Assembly (NCBI RefSeq): GCF_014199415.1 | Contig: NZ_JACIJN010000006.1 | Span: forward strand, 62,001 to 126,000 | Direction of reading: 5' to 3' | DNA: 64,000 nt | Source: Sphingomonas endophytica | Lineage (GTDB): Bacteria; Pseudomonadota; Alphaproteobacteria; Sphingomonadales; Sphingomonadaceae | Shown: positions 1-10,613 of the stretch, one piece after another | How the letters are laid out: each line of letters opens with the position of its first letter | Numbering within the stretch: position 1 is the stretch's first letter | Made by a program: the position numbers and the translations under genes | Notes under the pieces: generated by a model | The model's input: only the letters and a program-made list of their open reading frames with translations | Told to the model about the DNA's origin: nothing | Databases searched by the model: none

Positions 1-137
1 AAGCCGATGATGATCGCCCAGGTCCAGATGCTGGCGAGCAGCAGCCCCAGCATCACCGCCTTGACCACCCAATCGGCTTCCATGAACAGCGCGATCGGCG
101 ACAGCGTGGCCGCCTCGGTCTGCAAAATCGGATTCAC
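1..137 (-). CDS. tolQ: TolQ, proton channel subunit of the Tol-Pal system (partial)
   Basis: Only the first 45 codons are present; the gene runs off the left edge. TolQ is an inner-membrane protein that, with TolR, uses the proton motive force to energise TolA and outer-membrane constriction at division. The N-terminus has the typical TolQ opening: a short periplasmic stretch, then ADWVVKAVMLGLLLASIWTWAI, the first membrane segment (given here as a description of the visible segment at residues 21-42). The start is a GTG that overlaps the ybgC stop as GTGA, so the two are translationally coupled in the usual ybgC-tolQ order. Identification rests on this fragment plus context. Confidence 0.88.
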   Translation of the reverse strand, partial: MNPILQTEAATLSPIALFMEADWVVKAVMLGLLLASIWTWAIIIG

Positions 138-595
138 GGTGTCTCTTCCCCCAATGACGCGAGGCGCCGGAACGTATCGACCCAGGCGGCGGGTTGACGA
201 CGCGGGCGCCCGTCGGGGCCGACCAGCGCCGCGGTCACCGTGGCGTCCGCCAGCATTTCCGCCCCGCGCCTGACTGTCTGATGAATGACGACGCTGGCCG
301 CGCGGATGCTGGTCACGCGGCTTTCGATCAGCAGCGCATCGTCCAGCCTTGCGGGCGCGCGATATTTGATCGCCAGATCGGTGATGGCGTATGCGCCGCC
401 GCCGCTTTCGAAGGTGGCGCGCTGGTCGATCCCGCCGACGCGCAGCATGTCCGACCGCGCGCGCTCCAGATAGCGCAGGTAATTGGCGTGATAGACCACG
501 CCCGACAGGTCGGTATCCTCGAAATAGACGCGCAGCGCGAAGAGGTGGCTGTTCCCCTCGAAACGTCCCTGCGCGGGTTGATCCACCGCCGTCAT
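134..595 (-). CDS. ybgC: YbgC-type acyl-CoA thioesterase of the tol-pal operon
   Basis: Predicted hotdog-fold thioesterase of 153 aa, the usual YbgC length. The family hydrolyses acyl-CoA or acyl-ACP and is encoded at the head of tol-pal operons, though its role there is unclear. The signature VYFEDTDLSGVVYHANY lies near residues 22-38 and includes the catalytic Asp of the EDTD motif and the VYHANY segment. I chose the ATG at 595 because the frame further upstream (to 682) codes low-complexity sequence with no homology and would enter a region next to a palindromic repeat. It is coupled to tolQ by a GTGA overlap. Confidence 0.9.
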   Translation of the reverse strand: MTAVDQPAQGRFEGNSHLFALRVYFEDTDLSGVVYHANYLRYLERARSDMLRVGGIDQRATFESGGGAYAITDLAIKYRAPARLDDALLIESRVTSIRAASVVIHQTVRRGAEMLADATVTAALVGPDGRPRRQPAAWVDTFRRLASLGEETP

Positions 596-677
596 GGCAG
601 GGCTGTTAACCGATGGGGCGGGCGCGGGGAAGCGGTAATGGCCTCCGGTTGATGTGGGTCGGGGTGTCGCCCCTTTC

Positions 678-769
678 GTCATTCCCGCGCGAGCGGGAAT
701 CCAGACGCGCAGGTCTTCGCAAGGGTCGCAACGTCAGAGGTTCTGGATTCCCGCCTGCGCGGGAATGAC
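678..769. repeat. Palindromic intergenic repeat, GTCATTCCCGC family
   Basis: A 92-bp element bounded by GTCATTCCCGCG and its inverse CGCGGGAATGAC. Each half forms its own hairpin: ATTCCCGC-gcga-GCGGGAAT on the left and ATTCCCGC-ctgc-GCGGGAAT on the right. It fills the gap between ybgC and the PLP-enzyme gene. This architecture resembles paired REP/BIME elements; in RNA it would be strongly folded and may act as a terminator or mRNA stabiliser (inference). Confidence 0.85.
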
Positions 770-773
770 CGAG

Positions 774-1823
774 TTAGCCGAGAAGCCCTGCCATCTCCGC
801 CTCGCCCCGCGCCCACGCCAGCCCGCTTTCCGCCAGCCATGCCGGATCGTGGTACGTACAGCCGTAGCGGTCGCCCCCGTCGCACAGCAACGTCACGATG
901 CTCCCGCGCTCGCCGCGCGCCGCCATCTCGCGGATCAGCTGCGCGCACGCCCACAGGTTGGTCCCCGTCGACCCGCCGACGCGCCGCCCTAGCACCTGCC
1001 CCAGCGCGCGCATCGCACCCAGGCTGTCACCGTCCTCGACCGGGATCATGCGGTCGATCACGCCCGGCACGAAGCTCGGCTCGACGCGCGGCCGCCCGAT
1101 CCCCTCGATCCGCGACGCGCAGCCCTCGGGCAGCGCCACCGCCGCGCGATCCGCATAATGGCGATGAAAGATCGAATTGACCGGATCGGCGACGCACAAT
1201 TGCGTCGCGTAACGGCGATAGCGGATGAAGCGCCCGATCGTCGCCGAGGTGCCGCCGGTCCCTGCGCCGCAGACGATCCACGCCGGCACCGGATGCTCCT
1301 CCTCCGCCATCTGCGCGAAGATGCTCTCGGCGATATTGTTGTTGCCGCGCCAGTCGGTGGCGCGCTCGGCATAAGTGAACTGGTCGAGATAATGCCCGCC
1401 GGTCTCGCGCGCGAGCCGCTGCGCGACATCATAGACGGTGCGCGGATCGTCGACCGCGTGGATCTCGCCGCCATGGAAGCGGATCGCATCGAGCTTGGGC
1501 GCGGCGGTGGCCGCGGGGACGACCGCGATGAAGCGCAGGCCCAGCATCTTCGCGAAATAGGCCTCGCTGACCGCGGTCGACCCCGACGACGCCTCGATCA
1601 CGCACGTGTCCGGTCCAATCCACTCGTTGCACAGCGCGTAGAGGAACAGCGAGCGCGCCAGCCGGTGCTTGAGGCTGCCGGTCGGGTGGCTGCTCTCGTC
1701 CTTCAGGTACAGCTGGATGCCGTCGTGATGCGGCAGGTCGACCTGGATCAGATGCGTGTCGGCGCTGCGGTTGTAATCCGCCTCGATCCGGCGGACCGCC
1801 TCCGCCAGCCACGCGCGCGTCAT
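774..1823 (-). CDS. PLP-dependent cysteine synthase family protein
   Basis: A fold-type II PLP enzyme (349 aa) related to O-acetylserine sulfhydrylase and cystathionine beta-synthase. The PLP lysine is expected at Lys52 in [12 protein letters not shown], followed by a substrate-loop motif ([12 protein letters not shown]) and a glycine-rich phosphate loop ([14 protein letters not shown]). The sequence is more divergent than CysK/CysM, so the substrate is uncertain; cysteine or another beta-replacement product is plausible. The ATG at 1823 overlaps the asparaginase-domain gene stop as ATGA. The frame continues upstream to 1904 but only inside that gene. It ends directly beside the 678-769 repeat. 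Confidence 0.85.
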   Translation of the reverse strand: MTRAWLAEAVRRIEADYNRSADTHLIQVDLPHHDGIQLYLKDESSHPTGSLKHRLARSLFLYALCNEWIGPDTCVIEASSGSTAVSEAYFAKMLGLRFIAVVPAATAAPKLDAIRFHGGEIHAVDDPRTVYDVAQRLARETGGHYLDQFTYAERATDWRGNNNIAESIFAQMAEEEHPVPAWIVCGAGTGGTSATIGRFIRYRRYATQLCVADPVNSIFHRHYADRAAVALPEGCASRIEGIGRPRVEPSFVPGVIDRMIPVEDGDSLGAMRALGQVLGRRVGGSTGTNLWACAQLIREMAARGERGSIVTLLCDGGDRYGCTYHDPAWLAESGLAWARGEAEMAGLLG

Positions 1824-2305
1824 TCCGCGGCGACGAAGCTGTTGATCGCGCGATCCTTGCGCACCCTGGTCCCGTCGAAGATCGTCCCGTTCATCGCGAT
1901 CCACACCCCCGGTGCCGCAACCTGCGCGGTGGCGAAGGCCATGCCGAGATTGAAGCTGGCGTCGCTCTCCGCGAACCGCGCCGGGGCGAGCGCGCCGACC
2001 AGCACAATCGTCTTGTCGGTCCGGCCCGCCAGCACCTTTGCGGTATCGGTCATCGTATCGGTGCCGTGCGTGATGACGATCCGTCGCTCCGGCGCGTCCG
2101 CCACCGCCTGCGCGATTGCCGCGCGATCATCGTCGGTAAGCTCCAGACTGTCCTTGCGCAGCAGCTCCTGCACGCGGAACGGCAGCGCGACGCGCGCGGT
2201 CTTCAGCAGCCGGTCCACGACGCTGTCGCCGATCTGATATTCGCTGAGCGCGTCGAAATAGAGCTTGTCGATCGTCCCGCCGGTGGTGAGGATCAGCACG
2301 CTCAC
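1820..2305 (-). CDS. Asparaginase-domain protein (N-terminal domain only)
   Basis: A 161-aa protein matching only the N-terminal domain of type I/II L-asparaginases. Both catalytic threonine motifs are visible: TTGGTID near residues 7-13 and HGTDTM near residues 80-85. Full asparaginases are about 330 aa, so the C-terminal domain that completes the dimeric active site is absent. Stand-alone versions of this length occur as a separate family, so it need not be a fragment. It starts with GTG, overlaps the upstream peptidase stop as GTGA, and overlaps the downstream PLP enzyme as ATGA. This makes a coupled three-gene amino-acid/peptide unit. Confidence 0.85.
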   Translation of the reverse strand: MSVLILTTGGTIDKLYFDALSEYQIGDSVVDRLLKTARVALPFRVQELLRKDSLELTDDDRAAIAQAVADAPERRIVITHGTDTMTDTAKVLAGRTDKTIVLVGALAPARFAESDASFNLGMAFATAQVAAPGVWIAMNGTIFDGTRVRKDRAINSFVAAE

Positions 2306-4338
2306 TGCGCATCCTCCAGCAGGCCGTGGCGGACCAGCATCGCGACCGGATCGGCGTCACGCCCGCGGAACGCGCGGAAGCTCTCCGCCGCCGGGCGCGT
2401 TGCGCCGCGGGACAATACTTCCTCGCGCAGCGCGGTGCCGGTGGCGCGATCGACCAGCCCGTTCTCGGCAAACCGACCGAACCCGTCGGCGGCGAGCACC
2501 TCGGCCCACAGATAGCTGTAATAGCCCGAGGCATAGCCGCCCGCGAAGATATGGCTGAACGCGTGCGGGAAGCGATGCCACTCGGGCGGACGCAACACCG
2601 ACACTTCGTCGCGCACCGCCTCGATCACCTCCATCGGGTCGCTGCCCATCGTGCCGAGGTGGAGCAGCAGGTCGAACAGCGCGAATTCGAGCTGGCGGAC
2701 GATGAACATCCCCGACTGGAAGCGCCGCGCCGCGACCATCCGGTCGAACAGGTCGGCCGGCAGCGGCGCGCCGCTTTCGTAATGCCCCGACATCGCGGTC
2801 AGCACCGCGCGGTCCCAGGCGAAATCCTCCATCAGCTGGCTGGGCAGCTCGACCGCGTCCCATTCGAACCCGCTCGTCCCCGCGATCGACGGCCGGTCGA
2901 CGCGCGTGAACAGATGGTGGAGGCAATGGCCGGTTTCGTGGAGCAGCGTCACGACATCGCTGTGGCTGAGCAGCGACGGCTGCCCCTCGCCCTTCGGCGC
3001 GAAATTGCAGACCAGATAGGCGACCGGCACCCGCACGTTGTTGCCGTCACGCAACCGCGGCCGCGCCTGCGCCATCCACGCGCCGCCGCGCTTGCCGGGG
3101 CGCGCGTGGAGGTCGAGATACAGGCCCGCGAACACCTCGCCGCTGTCGTCGGCGACGTCGTAGTAATGCGCGTCGGGGTGATAGAGGGGCACGTCGTCGC
3201 GCCGCGTGAGCCGCAGCCCGAACAACTGCCCGAGCAACGTCTGCCAACCGGCGGTGACGCGCTCAACCGGGAAGTAGCCGCGCACCTCCTGCTCATCGAC
3301 CGCATAGTGCGCCTGCCGCAGCCGGTTGGCGGCGAACCCCGCATCCCACGGCTGAAGGTCGGCGATCCCCAGCTCCTCCGCCGCGAACGCCCGCAATGCA
3401 TCGAGGTCGCGCTGCGCCGCCGGCTTCGCACGCTGGCCGAGGTCGCGCAGGAAGGCGAGCACTTCGCCCGCGTTCGGCGCCATCTTGGTTTCCAGCGACA
3501 AGGCGACCGGATCGGTGAAGCCGAGCAACGCCGCCGCCTTGCGCCGAAGTTCGAGGATGCGCGCGATCCGCGGGCCGTTGTCGTGCGTGCCGGCGTTCGG
3601 CCCCTGATCCGAGGCGCGCGTACCGTAAGCACGGTACACGTCGGCGCGCAGGTCACGATCCTCGGCGAAGGTCAGCACCGCATTGACGCTCGGCTGCTGG
3701 AGCGTGACCAGCCAGCCGTCCAGCCCCTTGGCCTGCGCCGCGGCGGCGAACATCGCCTTGTCCGGCGCGGAGATCCCCGCCAGCCGCGCCTCGTCGGAGA
3801 TGTGGCAGGTCCAGGCGTCCGTCGCGTCGAGCACCGCGCTGCCGAACTCGGTCGACAGCGCCGACAATTCCACCGACACCGCCGCGAACCGCTCGCGCTC
3901 CGCATCGTCCAGCGCGACACCCGCGAGCCGGAAGTCGCGGATCGCATGTTCCACCGCGACGCGATCGGCCTGCGGCAATTCGGCGAAGCCCGGCGACGCC
4001 TCCAACGCGGTCAGCACGTCGTACAGGTCGCGGTTCTGCGCCACCGCCATGAAATGCTGGACAAGTTTTTCTTGGCCCGCAGCGTGCGCGGCGCGCAGCT
4101 CGGGCGTGTCCGCCACCCCACGCAGGTGCGACACCGCCGACCAGAGCGCGTCCACCCCCGCCTCGGCGCGTTCAAGCGGCAGCCACGCCTGTTCGAAGGT
4201 CGTCGGCCGGTCGCGCGTGACGATCTCGACCGCCTCGGCATGGCGCGCGATCGCGGCGTCGAGCGCCGGCGCGATCGCCTCCGGCGTCAGGGCGGCGAAA
4301 TCGGGGAGGACGAGCGGGTCGAGCAGCGTATCGGTCAT
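2302..4338 (-). CDS. prlC: M3 family oligopeptidase (oligopeptidase A-like)
   Basis: Cytosolic zinc metallopeptidase of 678 aa that degrades short peptides, in the thimet/OpdA family. The zinc motif HETGH lies at residues 467-471, and the downstream glutamate-bearing segment GFEWDAVELPSQLMEDF is typical of OpdA/PrlC. Length and domain order fit the family. I set the start at the ATG at 4338 (MTDTLLDPL). The frame stays open upstream only because of high GC and would run through the 4384-4516 repeat. It is first in a tightly coupled unit with the asparaginase-domain and cysteine-synthase-like genes, suggesting peptide and amino-acid turnover. Dcp is the alternative name, but the motif favours OpdA. 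Confidence 0.92.
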   Translation of the reverse strand: MTDTLLDPLVLPDFAALTPEAIAPALDAAIARHAEAVEIVTRDRPTTFEQAWLPLERAEAGVDALWSAVSHLRGVADTPELRAAHAAGQEKLVQHFMAVAQNRDLYDVLTALEASPGFAELPQADRVAVEHAIRDFRLAGVALDDAERERFAAVSVELSALSTEFGSAVLDATDAWTCHISDEARLAGISAPDKAMFAAAAQAKGLDGWLVTLQQPSVNAVLTFAEDRDLRADVYRAYGTRASDQGPNAGTHDNGPRIARILELRRKAAALLGFTDPVALSLETKMAPNAGEVLAFLRDLGQRAKPAAQRDLDALRAFAAEELGIADLQPWDAGFAANRLRQAHYAVDEQEVRGYFPVERVTAGWQTLLGQLFGLRLTRRDDVPLYHPDAHYYDVADDSGEVFAGLYLDLHARPGKRGGAWMAQARPRLRDGNNVRVPVAYLVCNFAPKGEGQPSLLSHSDVVTLLHETGHCLHHLFTRVDRPSIAGTSGFEWDAVELPSQLMEDFAWDRAVLTAMSGHYESGAPLPADLFDRMVAARRFQSGMFIVRQLEFALFDLLLHLGTMGSDPMEVIEAVRDEVSVLRPPEWHRFPHAFSHIFAGGYASGYYSYLWAEVLAADGFGRFAENGLVDRATGTALREEVLSRGATRPAAESFRAFRGRDADPVAMLVRHGLLEDAQ

Positions 4339-4383
4339 GCGCGCCGATGTAGCGATCCGCTGGCGGAAGGGGAACCACCGACA

Positions 4384-4516
4384 CCGTCGTCCCTGCGCAG
4401 GCAGGGACCCATGTCTGTCTCGTGCGTCGGCGCGGCTGACACAGTGACGACGACCGTGTGTCAGGCGTGTCGCAACATTCGACAGACATAGGCTCCTGCC
4501 TGCGCAGGAGCGACGG
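4384..4516. repeat. Dispersed palindromic repeat, CCGTCG/CGACGG family, copy 1
   Basis: About 133 bp bounded by near-perfect inverted ends: CCGTCGTCCCTGCGCAGG on the left and CCTGCGCAGGAGCGACGG on the right. Inside is a second nested inverted pair around TGACAC/GTGTCA. The left 40 bases are identical to those of the element at 26714-26849, and both right ends continue into CGACGGCTGG. It lies between the M3 peptidase start and the MHS transporter stop. It has no coding capacity; I read it as a non-autonomous REP- or MITE-like repeat. Confidence 0.88.
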
Positions 4517-4523
4517 CTGGCTC

Positions 4524-5810
4524 TCAATCCTCGCTGATCAGGCTGTTGCGCCCGGTGTCGCGCATCCGCAGGTAGACCAGCAGCGAGATGCCGATCATCA
4601 CCGTGACATACCAGTAGAAGCCCTGCTCCCACCCATGACTTTTGAAGCTGAGCGCGACATATTCGGCGGTCCCGCCGAACAGCGTATTGGCCAAGGCGTA
4701 CGGGAGGGCGACGCCCAAAGCGCGGATGTGTGCGGGGAACAGCTCCGCCTTCACCACCGCGTTGATCGACGTATAGCCGGTGACGATGATCAGCGACGCC
4801 ATCACCAGCAGCCCGGCGGTGACTGGATTGCGCGTCGCTTCCAGCGCCGAGAAGATCGGATAGGTGAACAGCACCCCCGCGATGCCGAACGCAACCATCA
4901 GCGGCTTGCGCCCGATCCGGTCCGACAGTCCGCCCGCGACCGGCTGGAGCAGCATGAAGACGAACAGCGTGACCGCGTTGATCTGCGTCGCGACTTCCTT
5001 GGAGAAGCCCGAGGTGTTGACCAGGAACTTCTGCATGTAAATCGAATAGGCGTAGAAGGCGAGCGTGCCCCCGGCGGTCAGCAGCATCACCAAAGCGGTT
5101 TCGCGCGGATGGTTCTTCAGCAGCGCGACGAAGCCGGACTTGGGCGCCGCGTTGGCATGGGCGTTCTTGAAGCTCTGCGTCTCGGCCAGCCCGCGGCGCA
5201 GGTAGAAGACGACGATCGCGAGGAACGCACCGACTACGAACGGAATGCGCCAGCCCCATGCCTCCAGCTCGGTCTTGGGCATCACCGATTGCAGGATCAG
5301 CAGCACCATGATCGCGAGCAATTGCCCGGAGATCAGCGTGACATACTGGAACGCCGAGAAGAACCCGCGCCGCTCCTTGCCCGCCATCTCCGAGAGATAG
5401 GTCGCGCTCGCGCCATATTCGCCGCCGACCGACAGCCCCTGCATCAGCCGCGCGAGCACCAGCAGCGCCGGCGCGGCGATCCCGATCGTCTCATAACCCG
5501 GCGTACAGGCGATGATGAGCGATCCCGCGCACATCAGCGTCACCGACAGCGTCAGCCCGGCCTTGCGCCCCTTGCGATCGGCATAGATGCCCATGATCCA
5601 CGCGCCGATCGGCCGCATGACGAAGCCGACCGCGAACACCGCGGCGGCGCTCAGCAATTGCGCGGTCTGGTCGCCCGACGGGAAGAAATGCGGCGCGAAA
5701 TACAGCGTGAACGCCGAATAGACGTACCAATCGAACCATTCGACCAGGTTGCCGGTCGATCCTCCGATAATGGATTTCAGTCGATTGTCGGTCGTCGGCG
5801 TTTCCGCCAT
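4524..5810 (-). CDS. MFS transporter, metabolite:H+ symporter (MHS) family
   Basis: A 428-aa inner-membrane symporter with about 12 predicted membrane segments, closest in pattern to alpha-ketoglutarate permease (KgtP) and other MHS carriers. Visible family features are the opening NLVEWFDWYVYS, the loop motif GIYADRKGRKAG between segments 2 and 3, RLMQGLSVGGEYGASATYLSE near residue 145, and the second-half repeat GGLSDRIGRKPL. The likely substrate is an organic acid. I chose the ATG at 5810 (MAETPTTDN). It lies 19 bases downstream of the porin gene, probably one transcript, and next to a DctB/DctD-like pair, which supports a regulated carboxylate-uptake module. Confidence 0.9.
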   Translation of the reverse strand: MAETPTTDNRLKSIIGGSTGNLVEWFDWYVYSAFTLYFAPHFFPSGDQTAQLLSAAAVFAVGFVMRPIGAWIMGIYADRKGRKAGLTLSVTLMCAGSLIIACTPGYETIGIAAPALLVLARLMQGLSVGGEYGASATYLSEMAGKERRGFFSAFQYVTLISGQLLAIMVLLILQSVMPKTELEAWGWRIPFVVGAFLAIVVFYLRRGLAETQSFKNAHANAAPKSGFVALLKNHPRETALVMLLTAGGTLAFYAYSIYMQKFLVNTSGFSKEVATQINAVTLFVFMLLQPVAGGLSDRIGRKPLMVAFGIAGVLFTYPIFSALEATRNPVTAGLLVMASLIIVTGYTSINAVVKAELFPAHIRALGVALPYALANTLFGGTAEYVALSFKSHGWEQGFYWYVTVMIGISLLVYLRMRDTGRNSLISED

Positions 5811-5829
5811 CGCGTCTCTCCTTGTTGTG

Positions 5830-7362
5830 TCAGAAGCGGAAGCTGGCCCAGCCCGCCAGGAAGTCAGAGTTCCGGTAGCCGGCATTGGCCAGCGCATCCT
5901 TGACCATCAGATGCTCGTAGCGCCCGGTCAGCGAAATGCGCGGGGTCAGCGCCCACACCGCCTGCAGGCGGATCAGGTCGGCGATATGCTTGCCGGCGAC
6001 ATTCTGCGTATTGGCGAACGCCGCCCCCGAAGCGCGATAGACCGCTTCATTCTCGTTCGGGCGATAGGCCATCGTATATTCGCCGGTGACGCGCAGATTC
6101 TTGACCGGCTGCACCGTGATGTTGGGCGAGATCGCCAAGAGGTTGGTCGGGGTCAGGAATAGCTGGTAGCTGTAGTAGATGTTGTTGCCGTACAGCCCGC
6201 TGGCGGTGCGCAGGTCACCCTGCCCGCTCACCCCGCCGCCGCCGCTGCCATAATCGACATGGACGCCGACGCGCGGTGCGGTCGCCGACTTTCCGACTTT
6301 CCACGTCTGCGCGAGGAACGCCTGCCATGCGTCGATCTTGCGGTCGTTGAAGTCGCCGCCCTGATGGTTGACCGTCCAGTCGATCGTCGCGCGATCCACG
6401 TCGCCGTACAGGTGCAGGCCGTAGAACATCCGCTCCTCGCGCCCGGTCTGGCGGCCCCAGGCCGCGGCGCGGGTGCGCAGCCGCCAGATGAACGGATCGA
6501 AGAACAGCTTGGAGGTGCCGAGGAAGTCGCTCGGGATCGCATAGCCGAACGTCACGCCGCTGAACCGCCGCGACCCGTCGGTACGATCGTCGCCCAGCCC
6601 CTCGCGCCCGTAATTGACGTAGCGCAGGTCGAACAGGTCGGCGCGGACGCGCTTGCCGCGCACATAGCCGCGCACGCCGTCCAGCACGAAGTGCAGCGTC
6701 GGGTCGTCGCGGACCGAGGTCAGCAGGTTCGGACCGTCCGAGAACTCCTGCCGCCCGCCGCGCACGCCGACCTCGGCGCCGCCGATCCGGCCCTTCACCT
6801 CGCCGAACCCCTGTTGCAGCGTCAGCTGGTTGGTGATGTTCGCCGCCGGGGTGCCGATGTTGACCCCGCTCACCCCGGCATGCGCCAGCTCGCCGTAGAA
6901 GCGGACATGCTCGCCCAGATGCAGATCGGCGCCGGCATAGACGCGTGTCCGGTCCTGCCGCTGGGCCGGGCGGTCGCGCAGATCGGGGTTGGTGGTTTCC
7001 TGCACCCGGAAGCGGAACTCGCCCGACAGCGTCAGATAGACGTCGCCGTCGGTGGTCAGCGGCAGGAACTTTAGCCGGTCGAGCGGGTCGTCGCGCTTCG
7101 CCGGGTCGCGCATCGACCGCCAGTCCTCGGCCCAGCGCGACACGTTGTACTTGCCCGAGACGGTGCCCTCGCCGTTGCCGATCGCCGGATAGCCGACCAC
7201 CGACGGCGTGGCGGGCGACTCCTTTGTGCCGGTGACCTGCGCCGTGGCAGCAGGATCGGCGAGCGCGGGAGTCGCGAGTAGCGCCGATGCGCCGATCAGC
7301 AGTCCACGGATGGCTGCCCCACGCGTCACCTTCGCCCGTGCGCCATTGAAATTGCTGTACAT
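5830..7362 (-). CDS. Alginate-export-family outer-membrane porin
   Basis: A 510-aa outer-membrane beta-barrel of the alginate_exp (AlgE-like) family, common in sphingomonads as a porin for organic acids and aromatics. A Sec signal peptide covers residues 1-36, ending in ATPALADPA. The mature part has alternating amphipathic strands and a C-terminal aromatic residue (WASFRF), the usual barrel insertion signal. The start at 7362 has a good ribosome site (GAGAGGA, 5-10 bases upstream); the open frame beyond it is spurious. It is first in a transcript with the MHS transporter, giving outer- plus inner-membrane uptake of the same solute (inference). It is divergent from the dctB-like kinase. Confidence 0.88.
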   Translation of the reverse strand: MYSNFNGARAKVTRGAAIRGLLIGASALLATPALADPAATAQVTGTKESPATPSVVGYPAIGNGEGTVSGKYNVSRWAEDWRSMRDPAKRDDPLDRLKFLPLTTDGDVYLTLSGEFRFRVQETTNPDLRDRPAQRQDRTRVYAGADLHLGEHVRFYGELAHAGVSGVNIGTPAANITNQLTLQQGFGEVKGRIGGAEVGVRGGRQEFSDGPNLLTSVRDDPTLHFVLDGVRGYVRGKRVRADLFDLRYVNYGREGLGDDRTDGSRRFSGVTFGYAIPSDFLGTSKLFFDPFIWRLRTRAAAWGRQTGREERMFYGLHLYGDVDRATIDWTVNHQGGDFNDRKIDAWQAFLAQTWKVGKSATAPRVGVHVDYGSGGGGVSGQGDLRTASGLYGNNIYYSYQLFLTPTNLLAISPNITVQPVKNLRVTGEYTMAYRPNENEAVYRASGAAFANTQNVAGKHIADLIRLQAVWALTPRISLTGRYEHLMVKDALANAGYRNSDFLAGWASFRF

Positions 7363-7391
7363 TCGGTCCTCTCTCGCCGTCTTTCCCGGCT

Positions 7392-7413
7392 TGCGCACAG
7401 CATGACGTGCGCA
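7392..7413. promoter_or_regulatory. Inverted repeat in the porin/kinase divergent region, candidate operator
   Basis: A perfect inverted repeat TGCGCAC-N8-GTGCGCA lies 30 bases upstream of the porin start, in the 192-bp gap between porin and sensor kinase. The symmetry and spacing suit a dimeric regulator, and the neighbouring DctD-like protein with its Fis-type helix-turn-helix is the obvious candidate. I could not identify a sigma-54 -24/-12 element (GG-N10-GC in TGGCAC/TTGC context) in this gap. The site could also be an RNA hairpin in the leader. Confidence 0.4.
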
Positions 7414-7554
7414 GGCGAAATCGCAAAAATCAGCGAGGCGGTATGCTAAAAACATGAAAACACTCGTAACTTTTCGGCAACCTTGCGACAGATCAGTGCA
7501 CCGCTGGCGAAATCCCGCGTGACTTCCCTGCCGGCGTTGCAATATCCTGCACGT

Positions 7555-9281
7555 ATGTCGTCCGCGCGTCTTTCCCTGCGGCTGACCGTGCCGGCGGTCG
7601 TGCTCGCGCTGACGCTCCTCTTCTATTTGCTCGTCGCGCCGTGGACCGCGGCGCGGGCGCGCGACGAGGCGCGGGCCACCGCGCTCGGCACCGCGCGCCA
7701 GCAGGCGCGGCTGCTCGACAGCGAGCTCAACAAATACCGGCTGCTGCCGATCGTGCTCAGCGAATACAGCGACCTGCGCGACGCACTGGCGGGCGGGACC
7801 GCGGCAGGGGCGGCGCAGCGGCTCGACCGCAAGCTCGCCCCGCTCGCGCAGCGGACCGGCGCGGCGGTGATCTACGCCATCGACGCGCGCGGCATGACCG
7901 TCGCCGCCTCGAACGCCGCGCAGCCGGACAGTTTCGTCGGCCACCTCTACCGCTTCCGCCCCTATTACCGGCTGGCGATGCGCAACGGCAGCGCCGAATA
8001 TTTCGCGCTCGGCAATGTCAGCGGGCGGCCGGGACTGTTCCTCAGCCGCCGCATCGACGGTCCGCGCGGCCCGGCGGGCGTGGTGGTGGTGAAGGTCGAG
8101 TTCGACGCGGTGACGCGCGTCTGGGCCAACGATCCCGGCACCACCTTGCTGGTCGACGGGCGCGGCATCGTCCTCGCCACCACCGACCCGCGGGAGGCGC
8201 TGCGCACGCTGCGGCCGCTCTCGCCCGCCGCCCGCGCCGCGATCCGCGCCAGCGGGCAATTCGGTGCGCAGCCGCTGCCGCTCACCCATGTCCGTCCGGG
8301 CGGCGATCCGACCCGGCTCACCGTCGCGACCCCGCTCGACGTTCCCGGCTGGCAGTTGGTGCGGGTCGTGCCGATCGCGCGGGCGCTGCGCGAGGCGGCC
8401 GGCGTGGCGCGGCTGGCGACTGCGACCTTCGCGCTGGTGCTGACGCTGTTCGCGGCGCTGGTGCTGTGGCGCATCACCCGGCTGACCCGCGCCGCGGCGG
8501 TGCGCACGCAATTGCAGGCCGCCGTGACGGAGCGCACCGCCGCGCTGAGCGCCGAAATGGAGCGCCGCGCCGATGCCGACCAGCGCTTCCGCGCCGCGCG
8601 CGAGGAACTGGCGCAGGCCAATCGCCTCGCCTCGCTGGGTTCGATCACCGCCGGGCTGGCGCATGAGATCAACCAGCCGGTCGCGACGATCCGCACGCTC
8701 GCCGAGAATGCGCAGCACCATCTCGCCGCCGGGCGGAACGATCGGGTCGCCGCGACGCTGGACAGCGCGGTGGCGCTGACCGCGCGGATCGGCTCGATCA
8801 CGCAGGAGATGCGCCGCTTCGCGCGGCGTGGCAGCGGGCGGATCGAGCCGGTCGCGCTCGACGCGGTGCTCGACGGCACCTTGCTGCTGGTCGGGGATCG
8901 GCTGCGCGGCGCGAACGTCGCGGTCGACTGGCCGACGCGCGGTCAGCCGGCGGTGATCGCCGGGCGGGTGCGGCTCGAGCAGGTGCTCGTCAACCTGCTC
9001 AACAATGCGGTCGATGCGGTGGCGGGGCGCGATGATCCGCGCATCGCTGTGCTGGTGGAGGAGCGTGAGACATGCGTGGACCTGATCGTGGCCGATAACG
9101 GCAGCGGGATCGACCCCGCGCTCGGCGAGGAGGTGTTCAGCCCGTTCGTCACCGGCAAGCCCGACGGGCTCGGGCTCGGGCTGGGGATCGCGCGCGACAT
9201 CATGGCGCAGTTCGACGGCACGCTGCGGATCGTGCCGTCGCCGCTCGGCGGCGCGGCGTTCATGGCGTCGGTGAAACGCGC

Positions 9282-9285
<4 letters not shown>
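7555..9285 (+). CDS. dctB: DctB-like sensor histidine kinase
   Basis: A 576-aa membrane histidine kinase of the C4-dicarboxylate sensor type. An N-terminal membrane segment (residues 10-30) and a second near residues 285-305 flank a periplasmic sensor domain of double-PAS type with the motif YRFRPYYRLAM. The cytosolic part has the H box LAHEINQP with His370, an N box LVNLLNNAVDAV, and G boxes ADNGSGIDP and GLGLGLGIA. I chose the ATG at 7555; an in-frame start at 7483 would add 24 residues without family similarity. It overlaps the regulator gene as ATGA. Being divergent from the porin-MHS genes, it probably senses the solute they import. The exact ligand is unknown. Confidence 0.88.

Positions 9286-10612
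<1,327 letters not shown>

Positions 10613-10613
<1 letters not shown>

Noticed and set aside
2326..4491. A 721-codon open frame antisense to the M3 oligopeptidase
   Set aside because: The minus-strand frame has the complete HETGH peptidase; the plus-strand translation is Arg-rich with no domain, and it runs into a repeat element.
7363..7554. A sigma-54 promoter in the divergent porin/kinase region
   Set aside because: I looked for TGGCAC-N5-TTGC-like spacing on both strands and found no convincing match.
7363..8721. An upstream extension of the porin reading frame by about 450 codons
   Set aside because: It runs antisense through the sensor kinase gene, while the ATG at 7362 has a ribosome site and begins a proper signal peptide.
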